Source: Cymodocea nodosa | Lineage: Eukaryota; Streptophyta; Magnoliopsida; Alismatales; Cymodoceaceae | Reading direction: 5' to 3' | DNA: 64,000 bases | Assembly: GCA_036874045.1 (NCBI GenBank) | Contig: CM072343.1 | Span: 16,636,001 to 16,700,000, forward strand | Part shown: in pieces, positions 48,401-60,170 of the stretch | Layout: the number at the start of each line of letters is the position of its first letter | Numbering within the stretch: position 1 is the stretch's first letter | The notes under the pieces: model-generated | What the model saw: the letters and a program-made list of their open reading frames with translations, nothing else | Told to the model about the DNA's origin: nothing | The model's database searches: none | Made by a program: the position numbers and the translations under genes

Positions 48401-48964
48401 AATAGAAAATAGTTTTATTGTTTACTAAAATTGATTAGTCCAAGATATTTAAAGATCTTAACGATTATTGTTTAAAATATCTGAATGTTAGTATTGATTA
48501 ATGATAAATCTTAGATTAACTAACATTAAAAAGCTTAATTGATGTTATTTACATTCTGTGGAACTGCCTAATGGATGGCTGAATTCCTTTGTGAATAATA
48601 GTATTTAACTAGAAAGGTTGACTCGTAGAGTTAACTTAAGTCCATAAAGTTAGTCTATTGAGTTAATCATAACTTCACATACTAAGTCTATTGAGTTAAC
48701 TGTAATTCAATGAATTGCTTAATTGAATACATATAAACTCCAATATAAAAATCAAGATAGAACACAATTCTTACTCAATCTCTATGAAATCGACTTGTAC
48801 TTGCACACAAATACAATATACATTATATACTTGTAGTTAAAAATACAAATTAAACTTAATATCTAATTTGTGTGAAAAGTTATTTGTTTACTTCTAAAAA
48901 TTTATTAATATACACATAAAAATAACTCAAACAAGTTTCTGATTTAACTTTTCACAATAATACA
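45422..48964 (+). mobile_element. solo LTR of the Athila family, itself interrupted
   Basis: Starts TATTTAGAATGAAAAA (TG mutated to TA) and ends CACAATAATACA. Perfect 5-bp TSD GTTGT lies at 45417-45421 and 48965-48969. The LTR body is 45422-45803 plus 47220-48964, with a TATAAAAG box near 47805 and hairpins at 48620-48720. It lacks an internal domain. A younger LTR sits in its U3 module. Confidence 0.85.
45804..47219 (+). mobile_element. younger solo LTR inside the 45.4-49.0 kb LTR
   Basis: Starts TGTTTAGAATGAAAAAG, ends TCTAATCAATACA; TSD GCATC at 45799-45803 and 47220-47224. It is 1,416 bp because an internal deletion joins the CGACTC region to the CAATATAAAAATC region (near 47008), removing roughly 0.7 kb of R/U5. 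Confidence 0.85.
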
Positions 48965-49500
48965 GTTGTTGATCGAGAGAGTGTCATAGATCTATCTTTG
49001 GAAAAGAGTGGAGATTTGAAGTTTTATGTTTCAACTTTTCTAACTTGATTGAAGCTTTAGCTATTTTGAGTAAAACGTTTGTTGTTTTATACTTTAATTA
49101 GCGAAGTTTTTCTTTGTATTTAAAGTTTTGAACATCTTATTAGACTTAGGTTATAAGTGAAGGATGAACTTAATGAGAATGTATTTCTGGTTAGTTTGTG
49201 GTGTTTAAACATTGAAGAGGGGTCATTTGTAGTATTTACACAAATACAACAAGTATTATGTTTTATTGATTCATGATGTTAAGGTAAACTAAATGAAGTG
49301 CTACGTTAGTTTGCAATATGGTGTTTGTCTTTAAGTTACAATTAGTACCAAGTTAAGGAAAATAAAGATTGTAACATTAGATCGTAGAGTTAACTAAAAA
49401 CTTCAAGTTACATAGTAAATACTTGAATGAAGCTTAAGAAGTAGACATACCTAATTTCAGGAGACAGTATAAATTTTTGTGTTCATTATTTATAAATTAT

Positions 49501-50009
49501 TTTATATTTTCTAAAAGACTTTATACAAATAGTTTTAAAATCTCCACGAATTTATAACTAATTCAAAAAGAAAAAATAAAACTTAATTCACATTGCCTTT
49601 TAAACAGTCTTGTTCCAACAATAATAACTAAAAGATAAAAGGTCAGAATATTTAAATAATTTTAACAATCTTCGTCAAAATACTTAAATCTTATCCATTA
49701 ATTCAAATAACTCCTAAAGATAGGCATTTTTAACTAAACAATTTTAGATATTTCATTGTGAACGGGACCATTGGTACCATAAGTTTCCTTAAATAATTTA
49801 CTTAATAGTATATTTACTCCTAGCGAATTTCATCATCAAACAACTTACATATGATAATTTGTTTTATTATTCAGTTATTATAATTCTTAATTAGCAGACC
49901 TTTTAGTCGAAAAAAGCATTGTGAGCGTATATATTTTTATTTTCCAAATTGACGTATAATGATCATACCAAGTAATTATCAAATGAGTGCACATAATAAA
50001 GCTCCTCAT
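49501..50009. other. intergenic, nothing recognised
   Basis: AT-rich sequence between the LTR nest and the next block, with no convincing frame or repeat. Confidence 0.4.
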
Positions 50010-50862
50010 GGTGACAGGTTTGCCGTGTCCTGGAAGGTGTGGTGGCTCTGGGCAGTGCCTTAGCTTTACCACCCAAGGAGACGATGGGACGGGTATGTAC
50101 AGGCTTGGTATCATGATTTGTCATGTCTTGACGATTGAATTTTTCAGCGGTCACAGATGTGGAACTCGAAACTTTTGATTAATATCTACCATACTTTATC
50201 TATCAATTCCTGGAAGAGCTACGGGCAGATCTGCGTTCAGAAGCTGCGTCAAATCGAAGGTGCCTTGTGCGGCACATGATGAACAGCGCTGCTAAGAAAC
50301 CAACGGTGATGGAGGTGTATCTTCAAGCAGATAGCTGTTCCACCGCTGGCACTTCAGGAAGATCGCATTGAATCATAGACACGAAGGACAACCTCAGCCT
50401 TTGGTGTTATCAATGGCAGGAGTTATCTCTTCTACCCCGTGAAGGAAACTTGATCTTTCTGAAGTAGCTGTACGTCTTGAAACCCATGGAAAATAGATAG
50501 CTGTTGTTGTGTATCACAATGAATAGGGATGTATGTCTCTCCAAACCCAAATCGTAAATTAATGTCGTGTTTGGAAGAGAACCCTTGATGGCTGCCTTCA
50601 TGCCCGAATCTTTTATCAGTAAATATCACATTTGGTTCAATACCCATACGTGCTTTCATGATCTAATCAAAAACCAAACCAAGAATTCTTTAGTCTTAAT
50701 CATCTAAAAGTCAATGTAACTGTAATTCTTTAGTAATGTGAATGATAACATCATTTGGTTGAACCAATTCATTCGGCCAGCAACAACGTTACTTGTAGTT
50801 TTCACTAAGTTTTGAATGACAATGGATGTAAACATTATCATTATCAAAAAAAAAAAAAAAAA
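50010..50862 (+). other. unrecognised GC-richer block ending in A17, possible retrocopy
   Basis: About 50010-50660 has near-balanced base composition and several overlapping short frames on both strands (for example 49987-50178 plus and 50432-50659 minus). None is a protein I know. The block ends in 17 A at 50846-50862. A poly(A) end after mRNA-like sequence suggests a decayed processed retrocopy on the plus strand. I could not find target duplications or the parent gene. Confidence 0.3.
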
Positions 50863-53800
50863 TTTCAATTATATTCTTAATGACACATGCTTAAGGTTTT
50901 CCTTTGTTCCAGACTCCTTTCGAAGTTAGGATATATTTTTGGTTCACTTGGGAACTATGAATAAAATCCTATCCATGTCGAATCAGTCCAGGACGGGACC
51001 TCCTTGCCTGTTTTGTGGATTATGCATTGAAACTTCCATACCCCTCATCCTTTTTGTGCATGCTATTTTTCTATCAGATAATCCTTTACCCTAGAATTTG
51101 TTTTCTGATGTATTATTAAATGTGCATCACCCTATTTTGTCTACTTTTAGTCTTTGTAGTTAAATAGAAATGGTATTATTTTTAAAATTTATTGCAAGAA
51201 TACTTCTTCGTTCTTCATTCTTGAAATTAAGCAATAAAAATGTCTACTGAGTTAGGTTTAACCATCTCAACCAGCCAACATGGTTTTTCAGATTATGCTA
51301 GTAGATCCATCATCCACCGTTCAGATTGGCACGCCATGATTTTGTTTTTGTTTTTATTTTTATTTATTAAAATTATTATATTATTTGCAAAAAGAGTATG
51401 TTGAAAATATTTATATAACATGTCTATATCAATTTTGATATATTAAATTATAGAATCGGTACATCAAAATTTATAAAACTTAGAACTTCATACTAAATTT
51501 AGTATATTGTTAATATAAACGGTATATTGGTTTTATAATTTAATATATTGAAATGTATAATTCAATACAATCGATTAAATTATATAATTAACAAATATAA
51601 CATGAACAAATTATAAGCCATATGTTGGCACCTTACTCCTCTTAACATGCCACTATTCGAAACGAGTACAACTCGACCTGTTATGATCTTTAAAAAGTAA
51701 TAATTTTACCTTTGTTTTAATTAAAACTGCAAGCAATAATTTCATAGTCATTGAGAACTTGAAAAGAGGGTGAGGAAGGGTTGAAAATAAATCTCTAGCT
51801 TGCATTCTCACTCTACCTGGGTGCTTGTCTTCCTCACGTCAGTTCTCCCTCTTATTTCTATCTTCATTTTTCTATGTATTTGTACTGGTAAAGATATGTG
51901 TTTATACTCGTAGAGATGATGATATTTGTTCATCTTCAAAGTTTTCCCAAGAAACCTTCATTCCCCTCGCGTTCATGATCTTAATCGAATCTTGCCCCCC
52001 ACGTCCATGAACACCACAACCTTTTGTCTTCCTTTCATTGCAAGCGTCGTCCTTTCATTTTAAAATTAATTTTGATGTATAAATACATATTGAAATTAAA
52101 AGGTTGTTTGTGTATCTAAAAAATGGCATCTAAAAGAAAGTTGTTTGAAAATTTTCTATCATTTTTTAGACATTTGTCTGTCAAATGAATTTTTAAAAGA
52201 TTCTATCATTTTCTTTTCGTATATAAGAAAACTTTTTTTTAAAATTTTTTAACCTCTTGATCTACTAAATTGATAAAAAATAGAGGAATAGAAAAATTAA
52301 ATTATTATAGAATATATTAGTAATATGTAATTTTGATATTGAAATTGTTTATATTCTTAGTAGATGAGAATTGATATTATAAGAGATATATAGAATAATA
52401 GAGATATGTGAAATATATTTTATGTTGTAACTATTGTCACAAATGACTTTATCTTATATTATCTATGTTAAAATTTTTTATTCTTTATCTTATAGATAAA
52501 TACAAAAAATATTTAATTTATCAAATTTAACATTTTCTATTTTGTAAATAAATATACATATTTTACATTTTGTGATTTTCTATTAAACACCTTGATTTTT
52601 TATTGACATTTTGTTACTTTTTGTTATTTTTCTTTATGTCATTTTTTATGATATTTCGTTATTTTCTTTTTACCATTTTTTAAATATATAAATACCTCCT
52701 AAATCTACGTTTACATAGGATCAAGGTGTTGTATATAAACAATATAAATAATTTTTTTTCTATTTTAAATAATTACCCATTTTCAAAGTATAATGCAATC
52801 GAAATGTTGCACAAGTGCACAAACAATGTAGATGTGATATCATTCCCATTGCCATTTTTAGGTTGTATCATTCCTTTCTAACCATAGATCTCGTAGGTAG
52901 ACATTATCTTTTATGAAATTTCTTTATAACATAATAAATTTTATTTTTTCTATAATATATTTAGAAAAAAATTAAATTTAAAATAATCTACTTCAAATAT
53001 AATTTTTTATTATTTTCTATGTAATTTAATATCAATCATATTAGTTGAGATCTAGATAAAAGTACTATATTTTCATTTCTCGTTAATGCCAATAATTATA
53101 CAAATAATTTAAATTCAATTTTTCATCGTTTCCTTTTGATGTACAAACGCTACTATGAAAATATCATTTTCTATAATTTCCATTATCTTCAAACTTTTCT
53201 GTCGTTTCCGATATACGAACACATCTAAGTATTTATAGTAATTGTTATGAATGTAAACAATAGAATTAAGCTCTTTATTTTTTTCAACCAGTAATTATAT
53301 TAATAAAGATAACACCTAGCTATGTTCCCACAACCAGGAAAGGCCACAAATGTTCAAGATTAAGCATTAATTACAATTTAAAAATATCTATTGTTTGATT
53401 TTGTTCTTCGTGGTGGTTTAACGAATTTATTAACGAAAGGTTTGTACTATTTTGAAAAAAATAAGGTTGGAAGTTGTGTATATATATACACATGATTATT
53501 TTTATATTTCACTTGGCATCTATACTTCATTAGGTACATGAAAATTACAATTAATTAACCAAAAATTTTAAACCTTTTTATAATTATTGATACGGTTTTT
53601 TACCAGTTAAATATCATAATATTTATAAATTAAGATTTTCATTTCTCTTCGTGTGAAATATTAATAACATTTTATAAAGTAATAGTTATAAAATTTATTG
53701 ATATGATTAGTTAAGATTTTTATTGAAAAGGTCTTTATCTGCAATACTTTGTTTAAAGAAAAAAGACCTTTCCAATGATAAAAAAATAAAGCTAACTATC

Positions 53801-53928
53801 ATTGAAAAGCAGGTTGCGTTCTCGGGCCATTCATTCATTCAAGGAAAGAAGAGGGTGTCTTCTTTCTCCCCTCTGCTTTGCCGGCGGTGCTTGGCTACCA
53901 GAGAAGGCAGACTGCTCCAGCTTAAACG
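50863..53928. other. AT-rich intergenic region upstream of the helicase gene
   Basis: No gene or recognisable element. Several stretches are over 80% AT. The last ~120 bp before 53929 are GC-richer and probably form the 5' untranslated region of the helicase gene. Confidence 0.4.
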
Positions 53929-56900
53929 ATGATCTCGCCGGACTTGCTCTATTTGGTGTTCTCTTGGTCCCTGGATGACGTGTACAACGACGACCTATTC
54001 AAACACCAGGTCTGAGTTAAACTCCTGTAGTACCATACCCCATGTGTTTGATATGTATTCAATCGTTCCTTTGCATATATATATATATAACTGTGTGTGT
54101 GTTGGATCACCTGGCGGTATTAAAATATCTGTTATTCTACGTACAGATACGAAAGATACCCGAAACTTTCGACACAGTGGAGGAATACCATGGAATTTTT
54201 AGGTACCCATTTCTGGAAGAAGTACGATACGATCTGCGTTCTTGCTTCGAAGCTTTCTCAGAAGCTCCTTATGCCCAGATTTCATCCATCAGCAAGACCA
54301 AACCGTGCAAAGCTGATCGAGACTATTTTGTTGTGACTGGGGAAGCTGAAGCTTCTTCTTGTGGCTCCGACCGTGCACGTTATGAACCCAACAGAGGGGA
54401 CCTGTTCGTGCTGTCTGATCACAGCCCGGAGCATCTGTCGGAGCTGATGCACCCCGGAAACGCCTACGTCCTTGAGATCATAAGAGAAGGTGGGGACAAT
54501 TTATACCGGTTTAAAGCATCCACCATGATTTCGCTTGAGAAGTACCAAGGAGAAGGATCGTCCAAGTGTTTGCCATTTGTTGTCTCATTGCTTAACATTA
54601 CAACTTACAGTCGTATTTGGAAGGCGTTGGTAACGCAAAGAAATACTTCAATCCTTAAGAAGGCTCTTTCGCCCAATCGGTCGGTAATCGTTCAACACCA
54701 ATAAACAACCACCACTACTATTACTACTACTATTTCTTTTGATTATGTAGTGTCTAAGTTATTACATCAACTAGTTGTGTTTGGATATTATCAGGTTGCT
54801 GAAAGTGTCGGTGAACTATGCATATCCAGTGGAGTTCATGGCGAAATCCGTCGAAGGATAGACAAGTTTAGATTGAACGAGTCACAGGCAGAAGCCGTAT
54901 CTAGTGTGATTAGGAGAAGGTAACATTCCAACGGCCCTTCCATTAGTCTTATCTGGGGGCCTCCGGGCACCGGAAAGACCATGATGCTCGGCACGTTGTT
55001 GTCGCTCCTACGAGACCTGAAATGTAGAACAATCACTTGTGCTCCAACCAACATTGCTGTTGTGGAGGTTGCCGGTCGTGTCGTCAAGCTAATCAAGGAA
55101 TCCTCCACCGAGCGGATTTGCTCCCTAGCAGATGTTGTAATGTTCGGTGGAAAGGAACGGATGAACGTCGACGGCAAGGATGTACAGGAGGTGTTCTTGG
55201 ATTTTTGCATACGTGAACTGAAGACATGCTTTGATAAACTTACAAGGTGGAAGCGTCGTTTGACTTCTCTACATGCTTTACTTGGCTATTGTGTTCGGGA
55301 GTATAATGCATATTTGCAGGAGGAGAAGAAAAAGGAGAAGAATATGCAGGAGGAGAGGAAAAAGGAGAAGAATATGCAGGAGAAGAAAAAGGAGAAGAAT
55401 AGGCAGGAGGAGAAGAAAAAGGAGAAGGATGAGGATAAAGAGGGTATGGTAAATTTCAAGTTGCTGAACTTCGTAGATTTTTTCAAGAAGAGGTTTTTCA
55501 AAGTCTCCAAGGATCTGGTGAGGTGTCTCGTCGTACTGTGCAAGCATGTGCCAAGTGCTGTTTGTTCCAAGAAGAGCTTCGAAAACATGGCGACGCTCAT
55601 CAACTCCATAGATTCCATGCAAAGAATGCTTTTACATAAGAAGTGCCCACTTGTTGAAATGGAGAGAATGCTAAGGTCTCCTCTTGCCAGTGTCGGTTCC
55701 CTACCTGCGGCAGCAAGATTGAAAGAGATCAGGGATCGTTGTATCCAACTGTCAGATACTCTTCTAGAATGTTTGGATTTACCATCTGATTCAAGTGAGA
55801 GTTTTATACATGGATTCTGCTTGAAAAATGCGAAACTCGTGCTGTGTACTGCTGCCAGTTCTGGAAGTTCGCGTAACGTTGAAGAGCTTGGCCCGCTGGA
55901 GGTGTGTGTTATAGATGAGGCTGCGCAGTTAAAGGAATGCGAGGCTTTAGTTCCTCTAAAACTTGAAGGTCTGCGGCATGCGGTTCTTGTCGGTGATGAG
56001 TGCCAATTGCCTGCATTGGTCAAAAGCAAGGTATCCATTCATACTTGTTATGAAAGTCACATATTGATAAAAATACACACAAGGTTAGCTTTCTAATCAT
56101 GGATAATTGATTTAAGTTAAAATTTCAACACGATATACATGTAAATATATAAGTTACCAAGTGAAGTTAAAATATATACACGATATATAAGTAAGTTACA
56201 TGTAAATATATCCATGTTTGAAAAGTCTTGTAATGATAAAATAAGGATAAAAGTAGACTTACATATGATACGATGAACCCTTCTATTTGTCATCATTAGT
56301 TTTAAATTAGATTTTCAACAATAGTACTAATCTTAGGTGGCATACCTCTCTCTCTGAGTATATATACATGGTACTTGTGTAATCATGGGAAGTTGTGCAG
56401 GAATCGGAAAATGCATTGCTTGGAAGAAGTCTATTTGAAAGGCTGAGCTCAATGGGGCACAAGAAGCATCTGCTGAAGGTGCAGTACCGAATGCATCCGT
56501 CCATAAGCGTCTTCCCTAACGCCAAGTTCTACGGTGAGATGATTCTGGATGGCCCCAACGTGATGGAGAAGAGCTACGCGGTGCGCTATCTTCGTGGATC
56601 CATGTATGGCCCCTACTCGTTCATCGACGTGAGGAGTGGGAAGGAGGAATCCGACGGCTTCGGACGTAGCCGGAAGAACATGGTCGAGGTGGCCGTGATC
56701 ACCCACATATTGCAGAGACTTTCCAGAGGTGCCATATTACATATATATATATATATATATACATGGTTTTGAAATGATCCGTGTCTGTCTAACATGCATA
56801 CGTATATATACATGCTTGTTTGGATCGATCAGTGTCGGCGGATAGGAAGCAAAGGCTGGTGTTGGTGTGATATCCCCGTACGCCGCCCAAGTGGATGCCA

Positions 56901-57669
56901 TTCAGCAGAAGCTCATCCAGACCTCTGCAACGAGTTCGTACTTGAATGTGAAGGTGAATAGCGTCGATGGGTTCCAGGGCAGCGAAGAGGACGTGATCGT
57001 AATCACCACCGTGACGTCCAACGACAACGGAAACGTCGGCTTCCTCTCCGATCCCAGGCGAACAAATGTGGCCCTGACTAGAGCGAGGTCGTAATTAACA
57101 AAGTAAATTAATAGTTCATGACGCTTCTCTTCTTGCTACGGAACCCTAACTAGTGCCGTTGCATGTACGGTGGGTGACATGACAGACACTGCCTTTGGAT
57201 CGTGGGAAATGGGTTCACTCTGGGTAAGCGTAGATCGATTTGGAAAGACGTCCTCCGTGATGCAGAGGCTCGTGGGTGCGTGTTTAGGGCAGAAAGGAAT
57301 AAACAAGTTGGGGATGTGATTCGCAGAGCTTGCCTGGAGTTTGGATTCAAGTTCAAGGTATATATATATATGAGCATGCTTCACCGTCATCCTTAACAGT
57401 TTCAGTCGATTTCCTCGTCATGTTTGGCAGCTTTTAATATATTTGTTCTTAGATTTTGGATCAAACTAGTGTTTTCGTCACATATATATTTATGATCATA
57501 TGTATGCCTTAATTTGATCTGTGATTTGTCTGTATGGTCCGATTGTTTTAATTGCTAGAACTGCGGAAATCAAGATGCCCAACTTGTTCGTTCAAAGACC
57601 AGGGAGCGTGAAGACAAGGTTGATGTTGATGAACTCACAAGCCACATGCAACAAATGGGCATCGATTGA
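53929..57669 (+). pseudogene. SEN1/UPF1-like superfamily 1 helicase gene, apparently disrupted
   Basis: Exons: 53929-54009, 54147-54683, 54795-56030, 56401-56728, about 56833 or 56850 to 57087, 57186-57357, 57559-57669; roughly 900 residues. The N-terminus VFSWSLDDVYNDDLF and IPETF are typical of a plant SEN1-like family. Motif I GPPGTGKT is at 54957-54980, motif II DEAAQ near 55914, motif III VGDECQLPAL near 55990, QYRMHPSIS near 56480, [11 protein letters not shown] near 56960, and VALTRAR split across the 57087/57186 junction. Two defects: an in-frame TAA at 54921-54923, 12 codons before motif I, and exon 5 is one base out of phase unless a 3' splice site 17 nt downstream (exon from 56850) is used. 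Either a pseudogene or rescued by unusual splicing. The family role is nucleic-acid unwinding; the specific target is unknown. Confidence 0.82.
55314..55440 (+). repeat. in-frame 30-bp repeat coding Glu/Lys-rich coiled coil
   Basis: Between helicase motifs I and II the repeat unit codes EEKKKEKNMQ-like decapeptides, about four copies. It is part of exon 3 and keeps the frame. Expansion within the helicase insert region is lineage-variable by inference. Confidence 0.8.
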
Positions 57670-58374
57670 AGGTATCTTCATATAATCAACTACTCCATCT
57701 ATTGTCTGCATGGTAATTTATTATTTTTTTGGTAAAAGTTGTTAAAAAGAAAATAATAATGTTGAATCTGTTAAGTGGAATAGTACACATCGTTTTAGAC
57801 TAATATGTTATAGATTTTTTTACTTACCATTAATTAATTTTAAATTAAAATTTTAAATAATATCAAAATAAGTTCACATACATCTATTTGATTTTTTTTA
57901 TTAAATAAAAAAGATGTTTGTAGGCATAAGATAAATCACAATCACAAGGAAAAGGAAGAGTTAAAATAGTTTTACATATGTTATTATAAGAATTGAACTT
58001 GAAACTTGTTGCTTTACTTATAAAGTTATTTGATACACGCATTAAAATGCTACAGGTAGAAGAAAGATGACGGTGATCATGAGCTTCAACAAGGGAGGGA
58101 CCTGTGATTGAGGTTCTTTTGAACAGGCCTTTTCTTTTTTTCTTTACTGGTTGGTAATGTTTTGGGTTCTTCGGATGGATCGTTGGTGCTTGAACCATCT
58201 TTTCCATAATGGTAATTGCAACATGTTATTGCTTCAATTCATGTATAACATTTACAAAACAAAGAATATTAAGGCAATTTGATCATGACGCTCCCACCAC
58301 TAGTTCTTGTTGGATGTATGTTCCAGATTTGGATCCTCTGGTAACTTGGATCCGCCCCTCATGTACCCTTTTAA
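57670..58374 (+). other. 3' flank of the helicase gene
   Basis: A segment at about 58056-58240, preceded by a possible splice acceptor (GCTACAG), could be a 3' untranslated exon. No coding frame is convincing on either strand; the 107-codon minus frame 57884-58207 is an unrecognised shadow. Confidence 0.35.
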
Positions 58375-58499
58375 TGTTTGCAGGTAGCTGATGCCCGATG
58401 AATAACAATTGACCAATCTTTTGCCCTATCTTTCGTTCCTTCTTCTCTTTCTCCGTGCTCTCGCTTCCCAGTGAGTCCACCGTAACCTTTTAGCTTTCA
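58375..58499 (+). repeat. 5' LTR (125 bp)
   Basis: Direct repeat of 63263-63387. It ends TAGCTTTCA, 3 nt before the PBS. Homology begins a few bases earlier, at CCTTTTAATG. Confidence 0.7.
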
Positions 58500-58502
58500 A
58501 GA

Positions 58503-58513
58503 TGGTATTAGAG
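58503..58513 (+). other. primer binding site, initiator tRNA-Met type
   Basis: TGGTATTAGAG, one transition away from the standard TGGTATCAGAG. Confidence 0.8.
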
Positions 58514-58937
58514 TGAGGTTGACCTGCCCTAATCTTTGCTTCTGCCGTGGTCCTCCTGCTGCTTCAATCTTCGTCGCTTTCTCCCAATCTCGGTTTGCCC
58601 TTTTTCATCTCGCTACTTGTTGCGGCGTTACTTCCTATCATTGCCTCCACTTTTGCTTTCTTTGGGCATTCATCTCTCCTGAGCTATATTTTTTTATCAA
58701 TGCTATTATTCTTTTATTTCACCATGGCCTTACTAAATATCCGTCATTTACAACTATTGGATACAACTATCTTCATTGCCAACGACCTCCACGCCCGGTT
58801 TTCTACCTTTTCCTAATAATTGTATCAGCATCAAAGATTCATGCCTCTGATGCTTAAATCATTTACGATGGTGTTCATTTACCTTCACTAACTTTTCTGT
58901 TTGATCGTATATCTCTATATTAGTCAATTTTTTCTCT

Positions 58938-60170
58938 ATGGCTGTTGATAATGACAAAGGCAAGGGAGTTCTTCTTGGCATGGATGATACTCCCATTGAT
59001 CCCCTAGCCCCTGCCACAATAGAACATTCAGGGGCTCTGATAATACCAAAAAGGTTAAATGGTGAATATTAATTACCCTACTTAGAGCAAAGCTATGAAG
59101 TGTGCTCTCAACTCTAGAAACAAGTTGGGGTTCGTTGATGGGAGCATCCCTATGTCATCTGAAATTACTGATCTGAAGCGCTACCAACAATGGTCACAAT
59201 GGAATGATATAGTTGCTTCTTGGATTATCAATGTAGTTGAAGCTGATCTTTGCGACAACATTTTCTTATATGGACTCGGCCCAAGATATGTGGAATGACC
59301 TAAAAAAATGATTTCACCAAACTAATGATCCTTGAATCTATCAGATTCACAAGTCTCTTGCCACCATGACATAAGATCAGTTGCCTATCAGTACATACTT
59401 TACAAAGATCAAGGCCCATTGAGATGAATTAGCTCTCCTTGATCCCCCAACACATTGCAAGTGTGATGCTCATGATATAATTCGAGCTCGTGATGAGAAA
59501 CACCAAGTCATGCAATTTCTTTTGGGGCTTAATGACACTTTTGCCATAGTTCGTTACAATATTCTCCTCCAAAGGCCCTTACCCAATCTCAGTGAGGTGT
59601 ATTCCCTTATTATACAAGCTGAAAAACAACGGGACGTTATAAAACCCCCACTAAGTCGTGACAATGTGGCCATGTATGCTGGCAAGGGGAGTTCTACCGA
59701 CACCACAGCCATATATGCTAGCAAGGGGAGTTCCAATGCCAAAAATTATAATAATTGACCAAGAAACACATTTGGTAGAGGGGGAAATAGAAACTCCCTC
59801 ACTATTCTCACTGTGACACAGATGGACACACTTTTGGTCAATGTTTTTGGGTTTTTGGTTTTCCACTCAGTCATAAATTCCACAAAAGCCCATCCTATGG
59901 GTAATAACAAAGTTTTCAAACCTATCCCCAACAGGAATCCTGTTGCTCACAATACTGCAAGTGTTGAACAACAACCAAATCAAGCCATGTCACAAAATCA
60001 TTTTGATCAAATCATGCAAATCCTTAACTCTACCATCATCATAGATCAACATGAGCAACCTATAGCCAACATGATAGGTATAACCTCTTGTCTTCATTCA
60101 CAACGACTCAATGATATTGCTAATCAGCTTAGTACACAACTTAGATCCTATGGGAAAGAAATATAGATTA
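58938..60170 (+). pseudogene. Copia gag and protease region, mutated
   Basis: Starts MAVDNDKGKGVLLGMDD. A frameshift follows near 59070, then the gag signature MKCALNSRNKLGFVDGSIP (59095-59298), YQQWSQWNDIVASWI, and after another break QFLLGLNDTFAIVRYNIL (59510-59758). A direct repeat GGCAAGGGGAGTTC / AGCAAGGGGAGTTC lies at 59680-59735. The protease Asp appears in IIDTRAIDHMCCN near 60165-60200, where Ser/Gly of the usual D-S/T-G-A is changed to Arg. Confidence 0.75.

Larger units (their letters stand above)
44537..49500 (+). mobile_element. Copia-like LTR with ~70-bp repeats, interrupted by nested solo LTRs
   Basis: Starts TGTTAAAGATCTTATATTTTGATGATG. At least six ~70-bp units follow (GTAAAYTYAATGAAATTAGTTTRTTGTGTTTA type, 44600-45060). 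The LTR continues to 45416, is interrupted by 45422-48964, and resumes at 48970 to an end I cannot place exactly (near 49500). An inverted partial copy is at 33013-33800. Confidence 0.6.

Noticed and set aside
50010..50660. Organelle DNA insertion
   Set aside because: The block is GC-richer than its surroundings, but I recognise no plastid or mitochondrial gene in it.
55286..56038. 250-codon minus-strand frame
   Set aside because: Antisense to helicase exon 3, whose sense strand carries the conserved motifs.
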